Position numbers and translations under genes: made by a program. From Siphonodentalium dalli (lineage: Eukaryota > Mollusca > Scaphopoda > Gadilida > Siphonodentaliidae): 64,000 nucleotides of DNA. Below, one piece after another: positions 23,586 through 34,530 of the stretch; the stretch's first letter is position 1; each line of letters opens with the position of its first letter. The stretch spans positions 100,521,319 through 100,585,318 of the forward strand of contig CP136066.1 of NCBI GenBank assembly GCA_032622095.1, written 5' to 3'. The notes below the pieces were generated by a model. The model did no database searches, had not been told where the DNA came from, and saw only the letters and a list, made by a program, of their open reading frames with translations.

Positions 23586-24401
23586 CTAGGTGTTCATAAC
23601 AGTGACATTGCTATTGAACACACATCTCTGTTTTTTAGATGCACTCGGCGCAGTCCGACAGATTGATTTCAGGTTCAAGTTTGATTGTTCATTGCTGCCA
23701 TCATTTGTAAAATCTCTACCATGCATGTTATACGTGCTTAGACATGTTTCTAATGAATGCTTTTTAATGGGATTTTTCACAGCCGAGTAACTTCTAAACA
23801 TTGTGGGGTCGCCATTTACTGTTGAATGCCGCTTCCCAGATTCGTGAGGCTTTAGTGATGGACTTGATGTTGATTGGTTGAAAAAAGGATTATCATGGTG
23901 ATTAACTGCCACCCTCCGCTTCCTCTCGCAGCCACCCGTGCTATGCATCTTGAAAGGAGCCACCGTCACCCTCCGCCTCCTCTCACAGCCACCCGTGCTA
24001 TGCATCTTGAAAGGAGCCAAGTTGAAGATATCGTCAACTTTAGCATGTGTAGAATCGTAGATAGAGTTACCATTTCTTTGATTTTCATCTGTTGCCAATA
24101 TGGGTTCTAATTCTGTTAATTCGAGGCATTGCGGTGAGGATGAACATCGTTTCCATGGATACCCGACTTGTTCTATATTGAAGTTAGTTTGACTGCCACC
24201 GATACAGGCATTATCCCTATCAACGAGCACGAATGCTGAATTCTTTCTGACAGCATTGTTCATGTCCCTGGAATAACTGGCTGTTGAGATGTTGAGGTAG
24301 AGAAGTGGGTCCAACACTGTCTTCAGCATAGCAAGCAGTCCAGCGTATTCTATCAAAGAAGTGGGAACAGGAACCTCACCCAGGTGCAACAATGAAGAAA
24401 C
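23586..24401 (-). CDS. GPCR final exon: TM7 and cytoplasmic tail
   Basis: Reading the minus strand, a TATATTTCAAG acceptor ends at 24402 and the exon opens in phase 0, running 271 codons to a TGA/TAG/TAA-bounded end at 23586. It begins with a short extracellular segment and a hydrophobic helix ending KTVLDPLLYLN, the D-P-x-x-Y form of the class A N-P-x-x-Y motif. A tail of about 220 residues follows, rich in Ser, Asn and basic residues. A 19-residue unit (APFKMHSTGGCER...) is repeated twice in the tail at about 23905-24018. The exon lacks TM1-6 and fits in phase and topology with the exons ending at 51175 and 56336, some 27 and 32 kb upstream. An in-frame ATG at 24458 is probably intronic. 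The ligand is unknown. Confidence 0.75.
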   Translation of the reverse strand, partial: VSSLLHLGEVPVPTSLIEYAGLLAMLKTVLDPLLYLNISTASYSRDMNNAVRKNSAFVLVDRDNACIGGSQTNFNIEQVGYPWKRCSSSPQCLELTELEPILATDENQRNGNSIYDSTHAKVDDIFNLAPFKMHSTGGCERRRRVTVAPFKMHSTGGCERKRRVAVNHHDNPFFNQSTSSPSLKPHESGKRHSTVNGDPTMFRSYSAVKNPIKKHSLETCLSTYNMHGRDFTNDGSNEQSNLNLKSICRTAPSASKKQRCVFNSNVTVMNT

Positions 24402-24458
24402 CTTGAAATATAGGAACATAATCTTTTTTAATGCATGGACTTTGACCTGTAGTATCAT

Positions 24459-25913
24459 GTGATTAACTCACATACTAAATTTGAAGCTATCGTGTAATCA
24501 TAACTTGAGTTATACAGCGACAAAATAATTGGCAAATTCTAAGTCGAAAAGGGGCATAACTTTGTGAGAATTGGGGAACGAATCCACATTTGAACTTAAC
24601 CTGTATTTCCATGTGGTAGCAGGGGATCTCTAATGAGTTGCAATTATATACAAATTTAGTAGATGAGGTTATAACTTTTGTATAAAATTGTGACGAATTT
24701 GAGACCCATTTTCATCACATAATCTCACTTTAGCAATGAAAAATGATCTTGAAACAGCTGGGGTTAATACAAATTATTATTGATTTCCTTATCACAACCA
24801 AAGAGGAAGTAAAGACACCTTCAAGAAAGAAAAAAATATAGTTCCATTTTAAATATATCTTTTAATGTTGACAAAATTGTTCAACCACCCTTATCACCCA
24901 TGTTTATCTCACAGTCAACACTAAATAACCCAACACAAATCCAACACAAATCAATTATCATAACTATATTCTAATTAACATATTAATAAGGTTTTGACAT
25001 CGATATCATTGCGCTAAGCTCTTACGTCACTGCGTGTGCCGATAATACACATGCGTCTTAATAAAAAATAAGAGACCTGGTTTAGGTGATAATTATATGT
25101 GATAAATCCACTTACTAAATTTGAAAGCTATATGATGACAATAGCTTGAGTTATTCGGCAATAAATAATCAGCGAATTCTAAGTAAGAAAGCGGCATAAC
25201 TACACCAGAAATGGTCGGACCGGACCCGATATGGAGGCCACATACCAAATTTCATCAACTTCTGTCAAATACTATTAAAGTTATCATCCGGTAACAAATG
25301 GTTGTGATGGCCATATACCTGCCAAAAGACACTTGTGGGGTGCATTATATTGTTATCTCGACCGGAGAATTGTTTTTTAAAGAGAAAATGTTTGTTGCTC
25401 GGATGATAACTTGAATAGTATTCGACATTAGTTTGTTTTCATTTCAAATCATTGACTTCCGGTACTCCCATAGGCTCAGTCCCATTGACTTAGAAAAGTT
25501 TTGGATTTTTTTTTTGTGGATGCTTTTTTCCCTGGAGTTGTGTTCCTTCTTAGCAAAGTTTGGTTTGACTGACGAAACACTCGACAAAAGCCATCTTAGA
25601 TGTTAAGGTTGCGTTTCATTTTCTACCCTTTTTTGGGTTTCTGCAATCATTCGAACAAATATGAACCAATTTGAATATTTTTTTCTGTACAAGCTTCTTG
25701 CAACAACATATCGATATTATTAATCCAAATTTTTCTTTAAGGTTAAAAATCTGTTTTGTTGGGTTTACGGATAATGCGGGTTGAATTTGCCATGGTGGGG
25801 GTATGCTAGCACGCGACTGCACACCTCTTGTTCCATTTGCACCCCTTGCACCTCAGTGCGCAGGCCTAATTAATATCCTATATATATTCATAAACCATGG
25901 TTCTGTATTCCCG
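24459..25913. repeat. GPCR intron with diverged minisatellite units
   Basis: Blocks near 24450-24570 and 25085-25215 share ACTAAATTTGAA(A)GCTAT, AACTTGAGTTAT-like text, GCGAATTCTAAGT and GGGGCATAACT. This is the same style as the Helitron cores elsewhere. The rest is AT-rich with no recognised feature. Confidence 0.5.
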
Positions 25914-27200
25914 GTATGAGAACATTCAGATATTTTAACCTGAAAAATTGCATAAATCCTAACATTCTAGTAGTCTAACTCCAGACAATGCACACGGCTA
26001 CGGGCAAGAGACCAGGACACACCAGGCTGACCATGGCTGTTCGGCCCGGTGCGAGAAAATTTTGAAACCTATACAAGAAAATCGCAAATCCTAGCATCTA
26101 GACTGGCCTGAACTGAAGCTTTCCTATAGTGTTGGATATTTCAAACCTCATACTGCCCCTCAGGTTGTAAAATAAATCAATAAATAATAAAAATTAATAG
26201 TCTCAAATTGAGTGTTCGTACTATTACACCACAAACCCCCACGAATTATGTGTCATAAAATACCTTTGCATACATAAATCCCTCTTATGTCACATTTATA
26301 GATTTTATTATTTCACTACTATCACACTATTTTATTAATATACATTACTATAACGTACTATTGCGAATTTCCCCGTTAAACTGCGCTATAAAATACACAG
26401 CTGCTAAACGGAAACAAACTGATGTCTTTAATTTTTGCCTGGGCGATGATGGGAAGACGGCCATAAGGTCACATCACCGCCCGGATTCTGTGTGTACACT
26501 GTATTTGTATTTCTATTGTTCACCTTGTATTTTATAAATGCTATATGTACGTGTACATGCCTTATTCAATAAATTATTCATAATATATTGTTTTGTTAAT
26601 CTTATTAGCAGTTTTGTATTGGCTACGGGCGAGGGACAATGAAACACCGGGCCGACCATGGTTTGGCCCAGTGTGCGAAAATTTTGAAATCTGAACAAGA
26701 AAATCGCAAAATCCTAGCATCTATACTAGCCTCAAGCCTTCCTAGAGTTGGTGATTTTAAACCTGACCCCCACTTAGGTTGGAAAATTTCCAACTGATGA
26801 CAATTCCAATGACAATGTTGACCAAATGTATGACAATATTGTTTTCTTAAATTAACTAGCAGTTTTTGACTGGCCACAGGTGAGGGACGTACCAGGACAC
26901 ACACTTTCCAAGTGTTGGAAATTTCCAACCTGTCACCCCCCCCCCCCTAAGGTTGGAAAATTTCCAACTGATGACCATTTCAGTCAAAAAATTTGACCGA
27001 AAATATGCAAATATTGGTCCAAAAAGAATTACTTCCCCCAATAAATTGTTTGAAAATCAAACTACAAGAACATTTTCAACCTATTGTTGGTGTGAAATTT
27101 CCAACTATTGTTTTGGCATTATGAAATTTCCAAATGTTGTAAATTTTGACCAAAGTTGGGGGTGAGACAAACCCCCACCCATGTCGCCACCACGTCTCTG
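25914..27200. repeat. hAT-related repeat rich in GTTGGAAATTTCCAAC
   Basis: The block 25914-26160 is repeated directly at 45176-45425 (AGGTATGAGAACATTCAGAT, GGACACACC(A/G)GGCTGACCA). Further right, GGTTGGAAAATTTCCAAC and close variants recur many times. The right end CCACGTCTCTG (27190-27200) equals the right terminus of the bounded hAT-like element at 45081-46055. The left end is not resolved. Confidence 0.6.
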
Positions 27201-27207
27201 TGTGGAA

Positions 27208-28330
27208 CCTGACCTATCAAAAGCTTTTGATACAATAAATCATAAAATAATGCTTAGCAAACTTGAACATTCTGGATATCGAGGGGTTGCACTGAATTGG
27301 TTTTGTAGCTATTTATCAGATAGGAACCAATCAGTACAATGTGATTGTTAAAAATAGTCAGATACATTTTCCCGTGGGGTGCCTCAGGGATCAGTTCTTG
27401 GTCCCCTTCTCTTACTCATATACATGACTGATTTGCCTAACATATGTAAAGATCTGAAATTGATACTCTTTGCAGATGAAACTAATGCCTTTTATTTGAA
27501 TAGCGACAATGGAAGGCTGTATGAGAAAGTAAACACTGAGATGAATACAATGTGTGAATGGTTCTCAGCTAACAAACTGTCACTCAATCTTGAAAAAACT
27601 AACTATTTGCTTTTTACAAATATTGACCTTAAAAAGGAGAACATTCTCTCAGCTGAACTAGAAATTAAAGGAGGAGTGATAAACAGTGTAAAAAACCCTA
27701 ATTTCATTGGTATAAACATTGAAGAAATTTTTTCCTGGGATATACATATTGATCCAATCGCCTCAAAGCTTTGTAGAAGCAATCGCCTCAAAGCTTTCCA
27801 GAATCATGGGAGTAATGAGGAAAGTCAGTGAATTTGTTCCACGGAAAACTATGAAGAATCTTTATTCCACGCTTATTCTTCCACATCTGACCTGCTGCAA
27901 TGAGATATGGAATGTAACAATACAAAAACATCTCGGAAAAATACAGAATAAGATAATAGCAACCTTATGTTATAGAAAAGTAGATGTTAATAACATCTGT
28001 AAAGAAAACAATCTTTTATTAATTAGGGATATCGGGAAAATGCAGAGTCCCAAAATCCTTATCACTGTTCACTAAGTTGAATGAAATTCATAACCATTAC
28101 ACTCGATTTAAAGAAAACTCAAATCTATATTGCAAATTACAGGAGAATAACTAAAGCAAGGAAAACTATATCAACCAGAGCAAGATGAATGTGGAATGAA
28201 CTATCAAGTGACTGCAAGCTCAGAATTGAAAATGTCCAAACCTATCGTTAATATCTGAAGAAGTACTTCATGAATAAGTACAACACCCAGCTGCTTTATT
28301 ATATGTGGTTATTCATCACCCTGACCCAAA
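27208..28330 (+). pseudogene. LINE reverse transcriptase relic
   Basis: A broken non-LTR retrotransposon of the CR1/L2 type. Readable pieces in order are [12 protein letters not shown] (RT motif A), [11 protein letters not shown], then GVPQGSVLGPLL, then LILFADETNAF, where the catalytic F/Y-A-D-D has become F-A-D-E. A thumb-like region with an ILPHLTCCNEIWN motif follows. An internal stop lies near 27350. A 25-base tandem duplication (27755-27797) shifts the frame. The 5' half including the endonuclease is missing. The element is dead and lies in the GPCR intron, on the opposite strand. Confidence 0.85.
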
Positions 28331-28544
28331 CTGAAGTTTCTTCATTGAGTACCTGAGTTAAACTATTTGAAAAAAGGAAGGAATAATATATCATAATTAT
28401 CTAATATCAAACCTACATTCCTATTTTTTTGTTTCCATGATCTCTGCTCAGTGTGCCCAGAAGCCAGTTTGCCAAAAAATCATTCCAAACAATGAATGCC
28501 AAACAAAAGCTGTCCTATACATGAGTGATAAATCCATACACCTA

Positions 28545-28745
28545 GCAATATCTGTATCTCCGTCAAAGGTATCTTGCCCACTGAACTATATGGTATATTA
28601 TCCCAAGTAGGAGGGGTTAACTCTCTGAGTTGAAAAAAACGTACGGAAATTCTATGGTACATATCTTCTGTCATGTTCATGACCCGTGTATTCACGTGGT
28701 TTCTGACACGTAGTGAAAGAATCGCCATATTTTTTTCCCTCCTCA
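28545..28745 (-). repeat. Repeat family R5, copy also at 33185-33555
   Basis: GTATCTTGCCCACTGAAC, ATGGTATATTATCCCAAGTA, GGAGGGGTTAACTC and TGACCCGTGTATTCACGTGG recur in inverse at 33350-33510. The copy here is in the opposite orientation and lacks one end. No coding content. Confidence 0.75.
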
Positions 28746-29560
28746 CCAGGACGGGTGCAAAAAGAATCTCTCACAAAGAATACGAAGCTAAGTTGCAGTT
28801 TGTATAGCAAAAACAGTTTTGTTTTTGTTTTATACAAACAACATTATTTCTTTGCTTATAGTTGAAAATTATGTAACGATTCACATAAAGATTACGACGG
28901 TTTGTTCCGAATATAATAATATCGGAATCGGTTGACTCGTTTCGTTTTAACCGACTTTTGTCTTCCATAATTTTAATCGGTCAATGATTTAATATCCGTT
29001 TTCTGTGCAGACAATGCAACGTTTCTGGCCTATTAAAGGCAGAACATTCGAGGCACCATTGGATATGACTAAAGATGCTGATCGTTTTCTTTATAACAAA
29101 TCTATGGCATACAGGTGACGTGTTATTTAAGTTACCACGTGCGTTGACGGTGGTTAAAGGTATCACGAAATTAGGTGACTTATTTTCGAGTTCATTTTTT
29201 CGTTTGACGGCTTTCTTTATACGTTGACAATCATCGTCTGGTGTACAACTGACGGACAAAGCAGTGTTTAAACGCTTGTGAAATAGGCTGATAGGATTGT
29301 AAAATCCCGAATGTCACTTTGAACCTTTTTCACCCTGGATGATTAACAATGGGGCCGTTACTGCCTTGGTTGCCACATGGTAACATACCACAACAGGTGT
29401 ATTTGTGATTGTTCGCAATCACATTAATTACTTTCACAGGACTGCTTATCGAGGTAAGACCAGGTTCATGAATCGCCTTCCCCGTAGCTCCCCTTGAAGT
29501 CGCTTCCCTCGTTTCGAGGTCCCAAGAGTTGAGAACGAAAGTCGATATATAGGGTTCCTC
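28746..29560. other. Unassigned sequence with a 92-codon frame
   Basis: The minus-strand frame 28981-29259 ends in text with three cysteines (WCLECSAF...LHCLHRKR), faintly like a zinc-binding stub. I see no splice partners, homology or repeats, so it is not called a gene. Confidence 0.3.
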
Positions 29561-29564
29561 CAAT

Positions 29565-31275
29565 TGGCGTAATTAGCACTCGGGGCGATAGTCACACCAC
29601 ACAGGACGCGGGTTGGGGCTACCCATCGAACCCGTAGCTCACACGAGTTGCTTCCCCTAGGACACGGACAAACTCGCGGGGAAGGATCCAGAGACTTTTT
29701 GTTTGGGGACACCTGTTCTGTATTTGAGTATGTGCCCATATAAATTTGGATGTTAAAATATTCAGGACTGGATACTTGATTGTGCAAATAAAGGCTCCAT
29801 ATTATAGACTATATATCATCTGCGGGCTGATGATTTGCATTACTAGGACATTTTGTTGAATTGTAGAAAAATTCCTTGAAAATATGGAAGATCCAACTGG
29901 AATAAATACTATCTACATGGAATTTGGGGACATTTGGGTCTCTATAGTTTGGGCACCCAAACCTGTAACAGGTATCAAAACATCCCTGTATCCTTCTCTG
30001 ACTTGCCGATATATCGTGTTCCTCTAATTGGCGTAATTAGCGCTCGGGGCGATAGTCACACCAAACAGGCGCGGGTTGGGGCTACCCATTGAACCCATGA
30101 GTCACATTGGTGCGCTCCCTGGACTATCGAATGGGACGTCAATCTGCTTCTGCGGGTCGACCGTTGGCTGTTGACGTGCCCCGGGCGGCTGTGACCACTG
30201 AGCTCTACTAAAACACTCGACACACGCCGTCCATCGCTACAAGTCGTCATCTCGGGGTCAGCGCGGCTGGGGGATACACCCTCGGTGATCCCTGACCATG
30301 CTCTCCGGTGCCTTATGATCGTAGTGTGTGGAAATTTGGGCTAAAATTACTAGTCGAATGGCCATTTTACTTTGTCTCAATTCCAATTAGGAGACTTTTT
30401 CTCAATTTATTACATTTACGCAATTATTTGGCACCTGAAAGTTTATCCTCCATGCTTTCTGCCCCAGCTGGGCTTGGAATGGGATCACAGTTCACAGGCT
30501 TGTTTCCTCCTTATTATAAGTCCCCACTTCCGGGGGCTTGGCTGACAGGTTACTGGTCGCATTCTGGCCAACAGCTGCCAGTAACTTCGGGTTTGATTTT
30601 AAATGAAAACAAAAGATCTTATTCCCTGACGCCATTATAGCAGGAAGCTTGCTTGGGAACTGGTACCTACTAACCTCCCATCGCCAGTTCGGTCGGTTGG
30701 ATATCGGGATCGGTCCTGCTGCTGCTCCACCCCGAGATGTACAGGCTCTGGACATTCCTCCGGGGTCCCCAATGACCAGACCTCACATGCAATTAGAAAT
30801 GAAGCTTGTCGTGGTGTATTGTGCTGTTAACACTCCATCGACGGATGGAGATCAGGATCAGATCGAGCAGTCGCTCCAGCACGAGGTGAAAGGGCTTTCG
30901 ACATTCCTTTCGGGTCACCTTTACATGCGCTTACGAGGGAGCTCAGTTAGTTGTTCAGGGTTCTCTGATGCAGCCAAGCGCAGGAAGAAAATTAATGTCG
31001 AATTTTGATTAGCAAATAACCTCAGATTGACATGATTTGATAGCATTGTTCTACAATCATTTACAATTTAACAGAACATCAGAGTGCTTTCCCTTGTTTC
31101 GAGGGTTCCAAGGAAGCGATAGAAACCTTTACGACCAGGACACTGTCACTTGTCGATGTATAGTGTTCCCTTCATTGGCGTAATTAGCACTCAGGATGAT
31201 AGTCCCACCAAACAGGTCGCGGGTTGGGGCTACCCATCAAACCCATTGACCGCATTTGGTGGGCTTTCTGGACTA
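29565..31275. repeat. Three copies of a ~100 bp GC-richer repeat
   Basis: Near 29565, 30014 and 31171 the order TTGGCGTAATTAGC(A/G)CTC, GATAGTC(A/C)CACCA, CGCGGGTTGGGGCTACCCAT and (A/G)AACCC is repeated on the same strand. GTTCC(T/C)TC(T/C)AATTGGCG or a variant precedes it. The TGGCGTAATTAG and GGTTGGGGCTACC words are loosely A-box and B-box-like, so a tRNA-derived origin is possible but unproven. Frames between the copies (30308-30640, 30649-31008) are not recognised. Confidence 0.55.
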
Positions 31276-33020
31276 TTGACAGGGACTCCAAGTCGGATAC
31301 TACGGGACGACTGTTGGCATACCCTGGGACAGTCAAATGAGGAAATAGGATACAAGTTGCATGGCTTTTGTTAGCATTTGGGTAGCAACTTGCCCTGTGA
31401 TGCCGGTCAGTTTGTACCCTGCTTAACGTCGTCAGAGATGGGTGGTTATGCCATCGGACTGCACACTTGGCGACCTGGGTTCGACCATCCTGAGAGGTAT
31501 TCAACCATTTTACTGTTCTCGGGTTGGGATGTGTTCAACTTTTTGCTTTAGAAGTGGTTGCTTCTTTCCATGTTCCATCCAGCTCTTTCATGGTCACGGG
31601 CTTTGCTGGAGAATGTCTATAGTCATTCATATCACTAGATTAGTATATGACTCTCGCCCTTTCATTTTCCTGACTTTTTAAGACGTGTTCTGGACTGGTT
31701 CGGGTGCTCGATAGGGTAAATATTTACATCTCGATTTGGGACGCAAGAATCAGAGATCAACAAGCATACATGCTTTATCTCCGACCTCGCTGTGTTTCAG
31801 TAATAGTTACGAATGACATATATTTTGTCTTCAGGTTGCTTTCAGTGCTAACTCAACATGGATTTCACTTTTGTTGTCCAGTCATACATAGATGAGTCCA
31901 TTATCCATGGTTCGACATATGCTCATTTTCAGAACACTGTTGACACGAGGTCTCGTTCAGCACCCCACTCGGTCCTTTGCTGACCTCAGCGATTGCCAAT
32001 ACAGGATAATGTTGCACCTGTGGGGCAGCATATGAATCGTGTTGGGCACAATTCATAAAGTTTCATTACATACCTGCCGTCGGTTTCTGCTGGTTTTGGG
32101 CTTGTGCCACAATCCTGATGCCTCGTTAGTCCAATTTTTGTTTTGTGGATTTCCACCTTAACGATATTGGAATTTCGGTTCCTGGATGCCTTTCTGTCAT
32201 GGATTCAGTAGCCTGTAATTGGTCAGTTGGGTTTAACTGTGTGGGTGGGCATTTCCATATTTGGGAACGTCATCGGGGAAAAAATGTCATGGCTTATTAC
32301 ATCTTAGTCGGTCATATCTCGAACTCCAGGCTTCAAACTAAGTTTTCTGCTGTGAAACTCCAATTCTGAGCCATGTTCTTCATACGGCCTGAGCCTTGCA
32401 ATGTATGTCTGTGTAATACCCATTCGCTTCCCGGTCAGGCTATTGGTCACTGATACCTCCTCCTTATCGACAATGGCATGTCTCCAAGTAGTTGGTGTCG
32501 GGCCCTTTCTTGGGAGCTTGCAGCTGGTTTTTCATCGGGCTCTCATCGTGTACTGGGACACGGCCCAACCCACTCACGATTTGGGTCGGGGTGGGTTCTA
32601 TTGTTTTTAAGGGGTGTCTTCGTTATTACTTGCGGCTTTTGCTGCCTGGGTTAGCCTGTTAGGTGCGGTATTAGTATTTAGCCATCCCTGGGTTTATAAT
32701 ACCCGGCTGGGGATTTCTTGTCAACGGGTATTTTTCTATTTCCATTTCCTTCGACTTGGATGCTTCTCCCCTTTCGGGGGGGGGGGGGGGGGGGGGGTGT
32801 GTTACCCGTACCTTTCCCGGCAAGTACTAGGCTGATACATTATTAGCCCTAAGTTCCGATGCGAATGTCGTATCCGACTATCCATCTCCAGGTCTTCTGA
32901 AGCTATTTACTTTACTTGCAGGGGTCTTAAACTCTTTAAGTGGCCACTTTTTGTTCGTTTCTGAGTGCTGACAGGTATTAGTTTAGGATGGAATATTACA
33001 TTGGCTTATGGTCCTATTGT
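31276..33020. other. G+T-rich unassigned stretch with a 22-G run
   Basis: Several frames of 60-80 codons occur without motifs. The stretch contains a run of 22 G at 32776-32797. Texture is unlike the AT-rich surroundings and resembles the 7-9 kb patch, so a decayed large element is possible. Confidence 0.4.
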
Positions 33021-33024
33021 GCAT

Positions 33025-33095
33025 GTGTGTATATATATATATATGTATATACATATATATCTATATGTCTGTGCATGTGTATGTATATATTGTAG
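33025..33095. repeat. TA/TG microsatellite
   Basis: Alternating TATATA and TGTATG text, including GTGTATATATATATATATG. Ordinary low-complexity sequence. Confidence 0.85.
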
Positions 33096-33184
33096 GTTAT
33101 CAGGTCAATCCAGTTCTTTGATTCATATGCATAGCGGTGTTTTTGTTTCCTCGTGGCCTCCACCTGTTAGAAAATTCTATGCTT

Positions 33185-33555
33185 TACCATATAGTTCAGT
33201 GGGCAAGATACCTTTGACGGAGATACAATATTTTCCTAAAAAAAGTAAAATATATATCTCCTAGAAGTATCTTGCCCACTGAACGCTGAGCTCCCTCCCA
33301 GGGTTTCGCACCCACCCCGCTTTCGAGGAATGTCCTACTGGGGATAAAAAATATGGCGATTCTTTCACTACGTGTCAGAAACCACGTGATTACACGGGTC
33401 ATGAACATGACAGAAGATATGTACCATAGAATTTCCGTACGTTTTTTTCAACTCAGAGAGTTAACCCCTCCTACTTGGGATAATATACCATATAGTTCAG
33501 TGGGCAAGATACTTCTAGGAGATATATATTTTACTTTTTTTAGGAAAATATTGTA
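33185..33555. mobile_element. R5 element with nested inverted ends
   Basis: TTCAGTGGGCAAGATAC appears at both ends (33197 forward and again at 33499), with its inverse near 33265-33285. The outer segments are inverse copies of one another (GGAGATATATATTTTACTTT and AAAGTAAAATATATATCTCC). The core matches 28545-28745. The arrangement suggests a foldback element whose termini were duplicated; target duplication is unclear. Confidence 0.6.
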
Positions 33556-33875
33556 AACCGAAGATATTGTCATATCAAAATCACCAAAGATCCAAAAAGC
33601 ATTAGCATTAAATTAGTTATACAACTAACCACTCCACTAGATCCTTGTCAAAGTAATTAGTATATAATAGAAATAAAACTTGGAGCTATGAACAGCATAG
33701 TATTAAGCTGCAACATGAAATATGAGTGTGAATATACCCCACTCCTCCCTGCCAGCCCCGCCTATTATCATGGCCCCTTATATTACCTCTCACTCTGAAC
33801 TGCTCTTTGTAAATGAACAGCTCCTTTTCTTCTCCATAAACTGTTCCCCCTAGTATATACATGTAGATGATCTAA

Positions 33876-34016
33876 AACGAGTCCCCAGTTTATAGCGGAA
33901 TTTACAAAACGAGTCCTGTAAATCATGATTAGGTCTGGACCGAGACTTTGGCGAGGTCCAGGCCTAATTTACTGAACGAGTTTTGTAACTTCCGCTATAA
34001 ACTGGGGACGTGTTGT
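33876..34016. repeat. Palindromic MITE-like sequence
   Basis: The left arm ACGAGTCCCCAGTTTATAGC is mirrored by GCTATAAACTGGGGACG on the right. The pairing continues inward through TTACAAAACGAG / CTCGTTTTGTAA-type text and AGGTCTGGACC / GGTCCAGGCCT, so most of the 140 bases can pair. Confidence 0.75.
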
Positions 34017-34062
34017 AGATTATATTTATTACATTATCAAATACCTCGACAAAACATATTAA

Positions 34063-34530
34063 AAGGTACTCAATCCGATCAGAGAGTCCCCATCTCAACA
34101 TATTCCAACAACAACAATCCGATCAGAGGGTCCTATATTACTATTTCTTTGGCTTTGGGGTTAAAACATATTTGATTCGAGTCGAAGAACCCATCAAACA
34201 AAGCTCAGAGTTATTAGATATTGATTTTTGAAATTTGTTATTTTCTCGAGATGAGTACTAATAATTGCCCTTAAATTCGTAATCTGCTCGAAATATGTAC
34301 ACCAAAACACTATTCAAACAGACAAGGATGGATAACTCTAAAATCAAGTGGTAATAATAACGCAATTTTGACTGTGTTTTGGGACAGAAAGAATAGAAAT
34401 AACGAAACTTCAAATATCAATATCTGATCACCCTGAGCGTTGGTAGGTTCCTCGACTCGAATAAATTATTTTTTTTACACCCAAAGCCAAAGAATAGTAA
34501 TATAGGACCCTCTGATCGGATTGAGTACCT
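34063..34530. mobile_element. TTAA-target element, family T2
   Basis: Ends AAGGTACTCAATCCGATCAG and CTGATCGGATTGAGTACCT, flanked by TTAA at 34059-34062 and 34531-34534. The interior has TTTCTTTGGCTTTGGGG with its inverse and TTCGAGTCGA(A/G)GAACC. Same family as 59043-59349, with an older copy at about 11615-12050. Confidence 0.82.

Noticed and set aside
24402-24458. ATG at 24458 as the start of a 290-residue protein
   Set aside because: The first 19 codons precede a good splice acceptor, and the frame then starts at TM7 of a GPCR. A protein with only one receptor helix is unlikely, so this was treated as a terminal exon.
28981-29259. A 92-codon frame with WCLECSAF and further cysteines
   Set aside because: There is no second complete metal-binding pair, no splice context and no duplicate in the window. 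It was left as unassigned sequence.
30649-31008. A 119-codon frame in the GC-richer stretch
   Set aside because: No recognisable domain, no splice signals that make sense, and the surrounding text is repetitive.
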